Of a stretch of DNA of 64,000 nucleotides, positions 17,608-26,189 are shown one piece after another. A program made the translations under genes and the position numbers. Source of the DNA: Roseivirga sp. UBA6061 (lineage in GTDB: Bacteria > Bacteroidota > Bacteroidia > Cytophagales > Cyclobacteriaceae); the NCBI GenBank assembly GCA_002427745.1, contig DIYF01000061.1, positions 1-64,000 of the forward strand. Reading direction: 5' to 3'. The notes beneath the pieces are model-generated. The model was not told the origin of the DNA. It saw only the letters and a list, made by a program, of their open reading frames with translations, and searched no databases. Position 1 is the first letter of the stretch; every line of letters begins with the position of its first letter.

Positions 17608-18208
17608 GACGGTTTTTAAGCCTGTAATGGATTTCATGGTGGCTCTGTTTGTGTTGATTGTCAGCAGCCCTGTAACGCTGTTGACTACGATAGTCCTGTT
17701 CTTTCTGAATGGCGGAAGGCCCTTCTTTTTTCAGGTACGTCCGGGCAAAGATGAACGACTCTTCAAGATCATCAAGTTCAAAACGATGAATGACAAAACA
17801 GATTCGGAGGGGAACCTGTTACCCGATGCGGACAGGCTTACCTGGTATGGGGGGATTGTCAGAAAGTTGTCCATTGATGAACTGCCGCAGATGATCAACG
17901 TGCTGAAAGGAGATATGTCGCTGATAGGCCCCAGGCCGCTTCTGGTTGAGTACCTGGAGTTGTATGACAGCGTACAAAAGAGAAGGCATGAGGTCAGGCC
18001 CGGTATATCCGGCTGGGCTCAGGTAAACGGCCGCAATACCCTGTCATGGGAATCTAAGATTGAGCATGATGTCTGGTATGTAGATCACCTTTCTTTTGGC
18101 CTTGATCTTAAAATACTATTTTTGACGGTAAAGAAAGTAGTTATCTCCGAGGGTATCAGCGGTGAAAACTCAGTCACAATGGAAAAATTCAAAGGGACTA
18201 AGAAATGA
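17600..18208 (+). CDS. Initiating sugar transferase (PglC-like phosphoglycosyltransferase)
   Basis: The 202-residue protein is a small monotopic phosphoglycosyltransferase. One N-terminal hydrophobic hairpin (VMDFMVALFVLIVSSP) precedes RPFFFQVRPGKDE, FKIIKFKTMND, the catalytic LSIDELPQMINVLKGDMS (Asp-Glu pair) and GPRPLLVEYL, then VRPGISGWAQVNGRN. Length equals Campylobacter PglC, which transfers phospho-diNAcBac to undecaprenyl phosphate; larger WbaP-type transferases have extra membrane segments that are absent here. The PglD/E/F-like genes that follow support diNAcBac as the first sugar of the repeat. Confidence 0.93.
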   Translation: MYRTVFKPVMDFMVALFVLIVSSPVTLLTTIVLFFLNGGRPFFFQVRPGKDERLFKIIKFKTMNDKTDSEGNLLPDADRLTWYGGIVRKLSIDELPQMINVLKGDMSLIGPRPLLVEYLELYDSVQKRRHEVRPGISGWAQVNGRNTLSWESKIEHDVWYVDHLSFGLDLKILFLTVKKVVISEGISGENSVTMEKFKGTKK

Positions 18209-18804
18209 TTCTTTTTGGCGCTTCCGGACATGCTAAGGTCATTCTGGATGTATTGAACAAACAAGGAGTTGAAGTGCCTTACCTCCTGGACGATAACAAG
18301 GCGATTAAGGAATTGCTGAACCTGCAGGTTCGGACTTACTCCTCTGAGCTTGATCTGACCACCGAAGAGCTGATTGTTTCAATCGGTGTGAACAGAATCA
18401 GGAAGAAGGTGGTAGAGAAATTAGATACAAACTTCGGTACAGCCATCCACCCTGGTGCTGTTTTGGATCCTAACGTCACCATAGACCAAGGTACAGTGGT
18501 AATGGGAGGTGTGGTGATAAACAGCAGTTCACAAATAGGCCGTCACACCATCATCAATTCAAGGGCCTCAGTTGATCACGACTGCCGGATCGGGGACTAC
18601 TGTCATATTTCACCCGGTGCCATTTTATGCGGTGATGTGAGTGTGGGAGAAGGTACGCAGGTAGGCGCAGGTGCTACCGTTATTCAAGGAGTCAAAATTG
18701 GAAAATGGGTGACGGTGGGTGCCGGAGCCATAGTTATTCAGAACATACCCGACAATGCAGTTGTGGTGGGAAACCCGGCTAGAATTATAAAATATAATGA
18801 CTGA
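18205..18804 (+). CDS. Sugar O/N-acetyltransferase, PglD-like
   Basis: The 199-residue protein starts with LFGASGHAKVILDVL, the N-terminal Rossmann-like part that binds the UDP-sugar in PglD/NeuD-type enzymes, and then runs into a left-handed beta-helix of hexapeptide repeats (VTIDQGTVVMGGVVIN, RHTIINSRASVDHDC). HDCRIGDYCHISPGA includes the histidine of the active site. It would acetylate UDP-4-amino-sugar with acetyl-CoA to give UDP-N,N'-diacetylbacillosamine. It overlaps the transferase upstream by 4 bp and the aminotransferase downstream by 8 bp. Confidence 0.92.
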   Translation: MILFGASGHAKVILDVLNKQGVEVPYLLDDNKAIKELLNLQVRTYSSELDLTTEELIVSIGVNRIRKKVVEKLDTNFGTAIHPGAVLDPNVTIDQGTVVMGGVVINSSSQIGRHTIINSRASVDHDCRIGDYCHISPGAILCGDVSVGEGTQVGAGATVIQGVKIGKWVTVGAGAIVIQNIPDNAVVVGNPARIIKYND

Positions 18805-19930
18805 TAAACCCAGAATCTGGTTGTCCTCCCCGCATATGGGAGGTAAGGAAATAGACTTCATTCAACAGGCGTTTACCCAAAACTGGATCGCTCCGTTGGG
18901 TCCTAATGTAGATGGATTTGAAAAAGAACTTGGTCAATACACGGGTGTTGATCATGTGGCGGCACTTTCCAGCGGAACGGCTGCCATACATCTGGCCCTG
19001 ATACTATTGGGCATAGAAAGAGGAGACGAGGTGCTGGTGCAAAGCTTTACCTTTTGTGGTAGCTCTAACCCTATACTCTATCAGGGAGCCACCCCGGTTC
19101 TGATTGACAGCGAAAGGGATACCTATAACATGGATCCTGATGTGCTGGAAACAGCCATAAAAGACAGGATTCAAAAAGGTAAAAAGCCTAAAGCCGTGAT
19201 CCTGGTACATCTCTATGGTATGCCGGCCAGGGTAGATGACATAATTGAGATATGCCAGCGATATGAAATCTCCTTGATTGAAGATGCGGCCGAAGCACTC
19301 GGGTCTTCCTACAAGGGAAGAAAAGCGGGTTCCTTTGGTGTCTTCTCGGTACTCTCCTTTAACGGAAACAAGATTATTACAACCTCGGGTGGTGGTGCTC
19401 TGCTTTCACAAAATGAAGAAATGATAGCCAAAGCGAGATTTCTGGCAACACAGGCCAGAGATACAGCTCCTCATTATGAGCACTCTGAACTGGGTTTTAA
19501 CTACAGAATGTCCAATATCTGTGCCGGTATAGGCAGGGGGCAACTGGAGATTCTGGACAAGCATGTCGCCAGAAGAAGAGAGATCAATCAATGGTATAAA
19601 GAGACTGTTTCGAGAGAAGGGATATCTTTCCTTGAAGAACCCAATGATGATTACTTCTCTAATCACTGGCTGTCAGTAATGCAGGTAGACGAGCAAAAAG
19701 CAGGTATTAGCAGAGAGCAAATACGCCTTGCATTTTTAGATGAAAATATTGAGTCCAGACCCACCTGGAAACCAATGCATTTACAACCACTCTACCAGGA
19801 ATTTCCCTTCTATGGAGCTGGAGTAGGACAGGATTTGTTTGAGAATGGTTTGTGTTTACCATCAGGCTCAAATCTTACCGAGGCCGAGCAGGAGAGGATC
19901 CAAAATGTCTTGAGTGATATTTTTTCTTAA
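18797..19930 (+). CDS. DegT/DnrJ/EryC1/StrS aminotransferase, PglE-like
   Basis: A 377-residue sugar aminotransferase: LSSGTAAIHLAL, EDAAEALGSSY and SFNGNKIITTSGGGAL, where Lys192 is the PLP lysine. The N-terminal IWLSSPHMGGKE is typical of the PglE/WbpE-like clade that aminates UDP-4-keto-6-deoxy-GlcNAc using glutamate. It lies between the acetyltransferase and the 4,6-dehydratase, which are the steps after and before it in the route. The amino group it adds is what PglD then acetylates. Confidence 0.94.
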   Translation: MTDKPRIWLSSPHMGGKEIDFIQQAFTQNWIAPLGPNVDGFEKELGQYTGVDHVAALSSGTAAIHLALILLGIERGDEVLVQSFTFCGSSNPILYQGATPVLIDSERDTYNMDPDVLETAIKDRIQKGKKPKAVILVHLYGMPARVDDIIEICQRYEISLIEDAAEALGSSYKGRKAGSFGVFSVLSFNGNKIITTSGGGALLSQNEEMIAKARFLATQARDTAPHYEHSELGFNYRMSNICAGIGRGQLEILDKHVARRREINQWYKETVSREGISFLEEPNDDYFSNHWLSVMQVDEQKAGISREQIRLAFLDENIESRPTWKPMHLQPLYQEFPFYGAGVGQDLFENGLCLPSGSNLTEAEQERIQNVLSDIFS

Positions 19931-19949
19931 ATTTGGTATCTATTAAGCC

Positions 19950-21851
19950 ATGATCATAAAGCGCATAAAGACACTGAATATCCTTCCCAGATGGATTATT
20001 GTAATCATCGATCTGGTCACTTTTGCCCTGGCGGCTCTGGTGGGGTATATGCTAAGGCTTAATTTTGATATAGAGGCACTCTATGAATATAACTTCCTGA
20101 GAGGAGTACTGATATTCATGATGTCGGGGCTTATAGGTTCTTTGGTCACCAGGAGCTTTGCAGGTATTATCCGTTATACCGGACTCCAGGATACACTCCG
20201 TGTATTGTATGCCAACCTGTTCACTTTGGCCGTAGTTTTCTCCATTAACTATCTCTCGGAGAACTCTTTACCTTATTCCGTGGCGGTGATCGCCTTTTTT
20301 GTTTCGCTCGTAGCCCTGGTAAGCTACAGACTGCTGGTAAAGGAGCTTTTTTCATACTACCGAACGGTTTCACAATCACAAAAGAAGGTCCTCATTTTTG
20401 GTGCCGGGCGACATGGTATCACTACAAAGCAGGTACTTGACAATGATGTATCGTCTAACGTAAAGATTATTGGCTTTCTGGAAGATAACACCAGGAAGAT
20501 CAACAATGTCATCTCAGGGGTGCGCATCTACTCTGCCCGCCAGGATTTTGAGAAGCTTGCCATTAAGCATAACCCTCAGGAGCTGATTCTGGCTGCCAAT
20601 AATATTCCGGTTGACCGCAAGAATGAGCTGGTAGATCAGTGCCTCGAATTTGGTATTAAGATCAGTACCGTGCCGTCAGCAGATCAATGGATTGGTGGTG
20701 AGTTCAACCCAAATCAAATCAAGCAAATAAAGATTGAAGACCTGTTAGGCCGTAATGTCATCGATCTGCAAAACAAATACGTAAGCAAGGAGCTTACCGG
20801 CAAAAGCATATTGGTTACCGGAGCTGCAGGAAGTATCGGTAGTGAACTGGTAAGGCAGATTGTGAAGTACAATCCTGCCAGGCTGGTATTGCTTGATCAG
20901 TCAGAGACCGGGCTTTTTGAAATTGAGAATGAGATCAGGGCTTTAAAAAATGTGGGTGATAAAATGGTGAGTTTTATCGCAGACATTTCTAATAAGGAAA
21001 GGGTTAAAATGGCTTTTGATCTGTATAAGCCCAGTTATGTCTTTCATGCAGCAGCATATAAGCACGTACCTATGATGGAATCCAACCCATGGGAGGCCAT
21101 AGGTTGTAATGTGTTGGGTACAAGAAATCTCGCTGACTTGTCGGTTGAATATGAGGTAGAGAAGTTTGTGATGATTTCTACGGACAAGGCTGTCAATCCG
21201 ACCAGCGTAATGGGAGCCACAAAGCGTGCTGCAGAGATCTACGTGCAATCGCTCAATAACTTCCTTCGAGGGCTTGATACCGTAAGTACCAAGTTTGTTA
21301 CTACGCGATTTGGTAACGTATTGGGTAGTAATGGTTCGGTTATCCCGATATTCAAGCGGCAAATCCAAAATGGCGGTCCTATTACTGTGACCCACCCGGA
21401 GATCACCAGATACTTTATGACCATTCCAGAGGCTTGTAACCTTGTTTTAGAAGCAGGAGTAATGGGAGATGGCGGTGAGATTTTTGTCTTTGATATGGGA
21501 GAATCAGTCAAGATTCTGGATCTGGCCAAAAGAATGATTCAGCTTTCCGGCCTTCAGGAGGGAGTTGATATCAACATTGTCTTTTCAGGACTCAGACCAG
21601 GGGAGAAGCTGTATGAGGAGCTGTTGGATGACAAAGAAAACACCCTGGCAACCCATCACCCCAAAATCATGATATCACAGGTCAGAGAACTGGAATTTAA
21701 GAGGGTCAGGGATATTTGTCAGGAACTAAAAGAATCACTCTCTGATAAGGATGAATTCGCAGTAGTAAGCATTCTCAAGAAGCTGGTCAACGAATACAAA
21801 AGCAAAGAGTCAAAGTTTGAGGCGCTTGATGTGGAGAATGTGAAATCTTAA
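19950..21851 (+). CDS. UDP-GlcNAc 4,6-dehydratase, membrane-bound (PglF/WbpM/CapD-like)
   Basis: The 633-residue protein has four N-terminal membrane segments (about residues 13-130), a first Rossmann domain (VLIFGAGRHG at 147) and a catalytic SDR domain with VTGAAGSIGSELVRQ at 289-303. The active-site stretch STDKAVNPTSVMGATKR (410-426) has Met in place of the usual SDR tyrosine, a known trait of this dehydratase family and not a defect. It forms UDP-4-keto-6-deoxy-GlcNAc, the substrate of the PglE-like enzyme upstream. It is the last gene of the polysaccharide operon; a strong terminator follows 72 bp later. Confidence 0.95.
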   Translation: MIIKRIKTLNILPRWIIVIIDLVTFALAALVGYMLRLNFDIEALYEYNFLRGVLIFMMSGLIGSLVTRSFAGIIRYTGLQDTLRVLYANLFTLAVVFSINYLSENSLPYSVAVIAFFVSLVALVSYRLLVKELFSYYRTVSQSQKKVLIFGAGRHGITTKQVLDNDVSSNVKIIGFLEDNTRKINNVISGVRIYSARQDFEKLAIKHNPQELILAANNIPVDRKNELVDQCLEFGIKISTVPSADQWIGGEFNPNQIKQIKIEDLLGRNVIDLQNKYVSKELTGKSILVTGAAGSIGSELVRQIVKYNPARLVLLDQSETGLFEIENEIRALKNVGDKMVSFIADISNKERVKMAFDLYKPSYVFHAAAYKHVPMMESNPWEAIGCNVLGTRNLADLSVEYEVEKFVMISTDKAVNPTSVMGATKRAAEIYVQSLNNFLRGLDTVSTKFVTTRFGNVLGSNGSVIPIFKRQIQNGGPITVTHPEITRYFMTIPEACNLVLEAGVMGDGGEIFVFDMGESVKILDLAKRMIQLSGLQEGVDINIVFSGLRPGEKLYEELLDDKENTLATHHPKIMISQVRELEFKRVRDICQELKESLSDKDEFAVVSILKKLVNEYKSKESKFEALDVENVKS

Positions 21852-21922
21852 TTGAGATCGCCCTACATATTCTTAATAGTCCAATAAGTTTCCAGACATA
21901 GCATAATTCCCAACGAACAACC

Positions 21923-21948
21923 AGCCTTACTTCGGTAAGGCTTTTTTG
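21923..21948 (+). terminator. Rho-independent terminator of the polysaccharide operon
   Basis: An 8-bp perfect stem (AGCCTTAC/GTAAGGCT) with a stable TTCG tetraloop is followed by six T. It lies 72 bp after the last gene of the locus on the + strand and before a convergent gene. Confidence 0.9.
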
Positions 21949-22114
21949 TGTCTGCACCCCACTTGAAAACGCTTGAATCAGCAGCTTTAGAAGGTGGGTG
22001 AGACTCAATTGAACATGATTATCGAGCATACCATAAGACGGTATTTGCCATGGCCAATACCCGACCGTTCAGGTTAAGGTCTTAGTAGAATTAAAGAGTA
22101 GTTAAGTATTGTGC

Positions 22115-23059
22115 TTAACGGAACTTAGGTTTCCTTCTAGAAGGCTGGAAAAGCTGCTTCAGGAAGTTGTCAGGCAGATATAGCTCTAATCTGATCTGGA
22201 AGATGTAGTAGGAATCATTTTTCTCAGGATTTCCACGATCATCACCTGCTACCCTGGTTGGGTAACCAGCCTCAGCCGATCTGTCAAAAAGAATGCGTGC
22301 ATCTTCAAAGGTTCCTATTCGGCCGGCATCTTCAAGTTCCTGAAGACTTGGGAATTCTGTACTTACATCATCAAGATAGTCTGTGAAGGTAAATCTTCTG
22401 GCTGCTTCAAAGAGGATGTCTACATACTGATTGGCCTTCAGGCGAACACCAATACCAAGAGGTATCACTAAAGCTGTAGAGCTATAGCCTAGCCCATCCA
22501 GTGCCTCTGTGTTAAGTTTTCTCAGGTTTACCATCTCGCCTGTATCTGGGTGCTCAGCTCTTGGATTGTTGGTGGTTATACCAATCCCCATGAGCAGGTA
22601 GGGGTTTAACACAGGACGTCTCGTATAGCTTCCGTTTACAGGAATCAGGTTAAAAGTAAAAAAGAGTGAAGCTTCTAAGTTTCTTGATTTGAAGCTCAGG
22701 TTTCTGATAAAACGCGTGTCTTCCTGTCCTTCCCTTGGGCCGCCTCTCTGCCCTGGTTCCTTACCGGCTAGTCTTCCGTTGTCCGCATCATCACCTCCGA
22801 TGCCATACCAGTTGAGGTCAAGACGCATACTGATCTGAGAGCCGAACTTTTTTCTTAGCCCAATGCCAAGGTTAGAACCTACAGCAGAACCAAGTCCGTC
22901 ATACACCACATCATGAAGGTCACCATGGTAGCTTGAAACGCCAAGACCAAAGGAAAACATCCATGATCTGTCTCTTCTTCTTGAGTAGAAACTTTGTGCA
23001 TCAGCGAAGTCTGCCAGAAACAGAAGGAATACAGTGGTAAATATTAATTTTTTCATCAC
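22115..23059 (-). CDS. Outer-membrane beta-barrel protein (DUF6089-like), paralogue 1
   Basis: The 314-residue protein starts with a signal peptide (MMKKLIFTTVFLLFLADFADA, cut before QSFYS) and continues with alternating amphipathic strands rich in aromatic and glycine residues (FSFGLGVSSYHGDLHD, NPYLLMGIGITTNNP, VIPLGIGVRLK). This is the pattern of DUF6089 porin-like proteins of Bacteroidota; function unknown. A second protein of the same design is encoded 2.2 kb away (25276-26133); they share GYLDDVS-type and NDSY segments near the C-terminus. A good phylum-type promoter lies upstream at 23089-23120. Met 1 or Met 2 could be the start. Confidence 0.85.
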   Translation of the reverse strand: MMKKLIFTTVFLLFLADFADAQSFYSRRRDRSWMFSFGLGVSSYHGDLHDVVYDGLGSAVGSNLGIGLRKKFGSQISMRLDLNWYGIGGDDADNGRLAGKEPGQRGGPREGQEDTRFIRNLSFKSRNLEASLFFTFNLIPVNGSYTRRPVLNPYLLMGIGITTNNPRAEHPDTGEMVNLRKLNTEALDGLGYSSTALVIPLGIGVRLKANQYVDILFEAARRFTFTDYLDDVSTEFPSLQELEDAGRIGTFEDARILFDRSAEAGYPTRVAGDDRGNPEKNDSYYIFQIRLELYLPDNFLKQLFQPSRRKPKFR

Positions 23060-23088
23060 GCGATGTAATCGAGTATCGACTATTTGAA

Positions 23089-23120
23089 CAAAAATAGCAA
23101 GTTGACAGTGATTCTACAAA
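23089..23120 (-). promoter_or_regulatory. Bacteroidota-type promoter for the DUF6089 gene
   Basis: On the minus strand TTTG is followed by 20 bp and then TATTTTTG, a perfect match to the TAnnTTTG -7 element. It stands 30 bp before the start codon of the barrel gene. Confidence 0.7.
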
Positions 23121-23171
23121 AATTTGGGCAGGCGAGGAGATATAAAAGTAGTTAATTCTATGTTAAAAAAG

Positions 23172-23208
23172 AAAGACTCTCTTCCTTAAACGTCAGAAGA
23201 GAGTCTTT
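23172..23208 (-). terminator. Terminator after tRNA-Arg (sucC transcript)
   Basis: A perfect 10-bp stem (GACTCTCTTC at 23175-23184 with its complement at 23196-23205), extendable by A/T pairs, sits 4 bp after the tRNA 3' end. On the minus strand it is followed by a T-rich run. T runs on both sides make it potentially bidirectional. Confidence 0.85.
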
Positions 23209-23212
23209 TTTG

Positions 23213-23286
23213 TGCACCCGGAAGGATTCGAACCCTCAACCCCCAGAGCCGAAATCTGGTATTCTATCCAGTTGAACTACGGGTGC
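23213..23286 (-). tRNA. tRNA-Arg (anticodon TCG)
   Basis: The minus strand folds into a cloverleaf: acceptor GCACCCG/CGGGTGC plus discriminator A, D-arm around TAGTTCAACTGGATAGA, anticodon stem CCAGA/TCTGG with loop TTTCGGC (anticodon TCG, reading CGA), and T-arm with GGTTCGAATCC. CCA is not encoded. Its 5' end is only 6 bp after the sucC stop codon, so it is very probably cut from the sucC transcript. Confidence 0.95.
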
Positions 23287-23292
23287 CCGTGC

Positions 23293-24504
23293 TTAAGAAA
23301 GTACTTCCTGTACCTTCCCGGCAGCGTCTTTCAGTAAGATGGCTGAGTGTACTGCCAAACCGCTCTCATCAATGATTTGAGCGCCTTCTGTAGCGTTTGT
23401 TCCCTGCAATCTTACGATAATCGGAATGTCAATATTACCAATTTTTTTGTAGGCTTCAACTACTCCCTGGGCCACTCGGTCACATCGAACGATACCTCCG
23501 AATATGTTGATTAAAATAGCCTTAACATTAGGGTCTTTCAGGATGATTCTGAAACCGGCCTCTACTGTCTCCGCATTGGCTGTACCTCCTACATCGAGGA
23601 AGTTGGCAGGTTCTCCGCCAGACAGTTTAATGATATCCATGGTGGCCATAGCCAGGCCTGCACCATTTACCATACAGCCAACATTACCATCCAGCTTTAC
23701 ATAGCTCAGGCCGTATTTGCCAGCTTCTACTTCTGCAGGATCTTCCTCACTGATGTCGCGAAGCTCAAGCAGATCAGGATGACGCATGAGCGCATTATCA
23801 TCCAGATTCACTTTGGCATCTACCGCCAGTATCTGATTGTCTGAAGTCTTCAGTACAGGATTGATTTCAAACATAGATGAGTCTGAACTCACATAAGCAT
23901 TGTAGAGTGAGTAGATGAACTTCACCATGTCTTTGAAGGCTTTACCTTCCAGTCCCAGCTTAAAAGCTACTTTTCTTGCCTGGAAGCCTTGCAGACCAAC
24001 GCGTGGATCGATCCACTCCTTGATGATTTTCTCAGGTGTCTTCTCTGCCACCTCTTCTATGTCCATTCCACCTTCGGTAGAGGCCATAATCACATTGCAT
24101 CCTTTAGCTCTGTCCAGCAGAATAGATACATAAAATTCTTTCGTTTCAGATTCTCCCGGATAGTAAACATCCTGAGCAATCAGTACTTTGTTTACTGTTT
24201 TGCCCTCAGGTCCGGTTTGGTGTGTAACCAGCGTTCCTCCGAGAATTGCCCCTGCTTTTTCAGGTACTTCATCCAGGCTCTTTGCCAGCACAACACCGTT
24301 AGATCCGGTTTGCTGAACTTTTCCTTTTCCACGACCACCCGCGTGAATCTGAGCTTTCACTACGTACCAGCTTGTGCCGGTTGAAGCATTCAAAGACTTA
24401 GCAGCTTCCAAAGCACCTTCAGCAGTATCTGCCACAATGCCTTCCTGAATTTTTACCCCGTGTTTTTTGAGTAATTCTTTTGCCTGGTATTCGTGTATGT
24501 TCAT
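23293..24504 (-). CDS. sucC: Succinyl-CoA synthetase beta subunit (ADP-forming)
   Basis: The protein starts [17 protein letters not shown], the invariant SucC N-terminus, so ATG at 24504 was chosen (403 residues, normal family length) over the open frame to 24522. ATP-grasp features are [28 protein letters not shown] and [12 protein letters not shown]; the C-terminal CoA-ligase part has [17 protein letters not shown] and [16 protein letters not shown]. It makes ATP from succinyl-CoA in the TCA cycle together with SucD, which is not in this window. A promoter lies at 24523-24553 and tRNA-Arg follows directly. Confidence 0.97.
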   Translation of the reverse strand: MNIHEYQAKELLKKHGVKIQEGIVADTAEGALEAAKSLNASTGTSWYVVKAQIHAGGRGKGKVQQTGSNGVVLAKSLDEVPEKAGAILGGTLVTHQTGPEGKTVNKVLIAQDVYYPGESETKEFYVSILLDRAKGCNVIMASTEGGMDIEEVAEKTPEKIIKEWIDPRVGLQGFQARKVAFKLGLEGKAFKDMVKFIYSLYNAYVSSDSSMFEINPVLKTSDNQILAVDAKVNLDDNALMRHPDLLELRDISEEDPAEVEAGKYGLSYVKLDGNVGCMVNGAGLAMATMDIIKLSGGEPANFLDVGGTANAETVEAGFRIILKDPNVKAILINIFGGIVRCDRVAQGVVEAYKKIGNIDIPIIVRLQGTNATEGAQIIDESGLAVHSAILLKDAAGKVQEVLS

Positions 24505-24522
24505 TGCCTGAAATTTTGGCAC

Positions 24523-24553
24523 GAAAGTAACCCATTGGGCTTATAATAACAAA
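24523..24553 (-). promoter_or_regulatory. Probable promoter of sucC-tRNA-Arg
   Basis: On the minus strand TTTG, a 19-bp spacer and TTACTTTC resemble the phylum consensus (TTG / TAnnTTTG) with two mismatches in the -7 box. It is 18 bp before the chosen sucC ATG. Confidence 0.5.
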
Positions 24554-24584
24554 CAAATAAGAGGGAACAAATCAGCACATTCGA

Positions 24585-24611
24585 TTGGTACGCGATAAAT
24601 CTGTATGTTTG
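24585..24611 (+). promoter_or_regulatory. Probable promoter of the LolD-like gene
   Basis: TTG at 24585-24587 and a perfect TATGTTTG at 24604-24611 are spaced by 16 bp. The predicted transcript would begin near 24617, which supports the ATG at 24627 and excludes an upstream start at 24585. Confidence 0.55.
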
Positions 24612-24626
24612 GATTTTGATGCGAAA

Positions 24627-25283
24627 ATGGAGTTGTTAAAAGCCAAGGGAGTTCAAAAGGCATACGGTGCCCTCGAAGTGTTAAAAGGTATTGATCTGAC
24701 CGTGGAAAAAGGGCAGGTTTTATCGATTGTCGGGGCTTCAGGAGCCGGTAAGAGTACTTTACTACATATTTTGGGTACGCTTGACAGACCGGATGCCGGT
24801 GAGCTTATTATCAAAGGGAAAAGTACTTCTCATTTGAACTCCAACGAGTTGGCAAGATTCAGAAATGAATCCATTGGTTTTGTATTTCAATTCCATAACC
24901 TGCTACCAGAATTCACTGCATTAGAGAACGTTATGATTCCTGCTTTTCTAGGTCAGAAAAATGACAAGGAAGTGGAAAGAGACGCGATGATGCTCATGGA
25001 GAAATTAGGGGTAGGAGCAAGGGCTGCACATAAGCCATCAGAACTTTCAGGAGGAGAACAACAGAGAGTAGCTGTAGCCAGGTCGCTTATTAACAAGCCG
25101 GCTATTGTTTTTGCTGATGAGCCAAGCGGAAACCTTGATTCCAAAAACGCTCAGGAACTACATGAACTCTTCTTTGAGCTACGAGAAGAGATGCAGCAGA
25201 CCTTTGCGATTGTTACCCACAATGCTTCTCTGGCCAATATGGCCGATCGAAAAATAGAAATAGCGGACGGGAAGATTATCTAG
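24627..25283 (+). CDS. lolD: ABC transporter ATP-binding protein, LolD-like
   Basis: The 218-residue ATPase has Walker A GASGAGKST, Q-loop FVFQFHNLLPEFTALENV, signature LSGGEQQRVAVARSL, Walker B AIVFADEP and the H-loop THNAS. FQFHNLLPEFTALENVMIP and the following sequence are typical of LolD, the ATPase that powers release of lipoproteins from the inner membrane; MacB-type exporters are the main alternative. No permease gene (LolC/E) is adjacent. ATG 24627 was chosen because the promoter overlaps the earlier open frame. Its end overlaps the convergent barrel gene by 8 bp. Confidence 0.85.
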   Translation: MELLKAKGVQKAYGALEVLKGIDLTVEKGQVLSIVGASGAGKSTLLHILGTLDRPDAGELIIKGKSTSHLNSNELARFRNESIGFVFQFHNLLPEFTALENVMIPAFLGQKNDKEVERDAMMLMEKLGVGARAAHKPSELSGGEQQRVAVARSLINKPAIVFADEPSGNLDSKNAQELHELFFELREEMQQTFAIVTHNASLANMADRKIEIADGKII

Positions 25284-26133
25284 TCTTCTTGGCCACCTTG
25301 CAGCGAATAGATGATTTGCCATAGAGTGACTTGGGCAGGTAAAAACCCAGTCTGAATCCAAGTCTGATGTAAGAATCATTGCCTCCGTCACCTCTGGGTG
25401 AACCAGCAGCCGCAGGGTCTAATCCCAGTTCTACTCTTCTGTCAGAAAGCAACGCAGCGGGGCTTGTCGGATCACCAAAAGAAGAAGGATCGCGATAATT
25501 GCCGCTGACATCATCCAGATAGCCTGTGAGGGCCAGAGTATACTGCATTTCAAGTTGGAGATCAACATTGCGGTTGATGAAAACATTAACACCAAACCCG
25601 ACTGGAATTATCAGGGCCAGACTTCCGTAGTCTACACCTTCGGTTCTCAGTGGCCTTAGTTCAAATTCTTCACCGTTAAGCTCTGCTTTGGGTTTATTTG
25701 AGGTCACTCCAAGACCAAGGTGGAAATAGGGATTGGCAAAAGCACGGTCTTTGTAACCTGAAGGTGGATGTCTGAAAGCAAAATAGAGTGCCTGAGCTGT
25801 GAACTCAAAGTTGGTAGCTTTGAAAGACAGGTTTCTTTCTCTTCTGGCTCTGATAGCAGACAGTCTGTCATCTGCTTTGATAGAATAAATTGAAAGTGAG
25901 CCCCTTAAGGCAATATTGTCTGTGAACAGATGCTCATAAGCCACAGAAGCACTAAGCCCTGCCTGTAGCTTGGGATCATTCGCCCTTCTAAGCTCTCCAA
26001 TGTACGAATTGACACCCAGTCCGAAAGTTACTTTCGATATTCTGTCAAAATCGCCAGTGGTAGTGTATCGTTGTGCCTGACAAATTGCACTAATAAAAAG
26101 AACTGTAAGTAATAATAACGACCTTCTAATCAT
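25276..26133 (-). CDS. Outer-membrane beta-barrel protein (DUF6089-like), paralogue 2
   Basis: The 285-residue protein has a signal peptide (LLLLTVLFISAICQA, then QRYTT) and beta-barrel-like strands (VTFGLGVNSYIGELRR, NPYFHLGLGVTSNKPKA, LALIIPVGFGVNVFIN). Order and spacing of these segments match the paralogue at 22115-23059, including GYLDDVSG and NDSYIRLGFRL with a C-terminal FYLP. The two copies have diverged strongly. The start is ATG 26133 and no clear promoter was found; function unknown. Confidence 0.83.
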   Translation of the reverse strand: MIRRSLLLLTVLFISAICQAQRYTTTGDFDRISKVTFGLGVNSYIGELRRANDPKLQAGLSASVAYEHLFTDNIALRGSLSIYSIKADDRLSAIRARRERNLSFKATNFEFTAQALYFAFRHPPSGYKDRAFANPYFHLGLGVTSNKPKAELNGEEFELRPLRTEGVDYGSLALIIPVGFGVNVFINRNVDLQLEMQYTLALTGYLDDVSGNYRDPSSFGDPTSPAALLSDRRVELGLDPAAAGSPRGDGGNDSYIRLGFRLGFYLPKSLYGKSSIRCKVAKKTR

Positions 26134-26189
26134 TCATCTTCGAATTGGGTGCCAAAATGCTAAAGATATAAGGGAAACGCAAAAATTTG

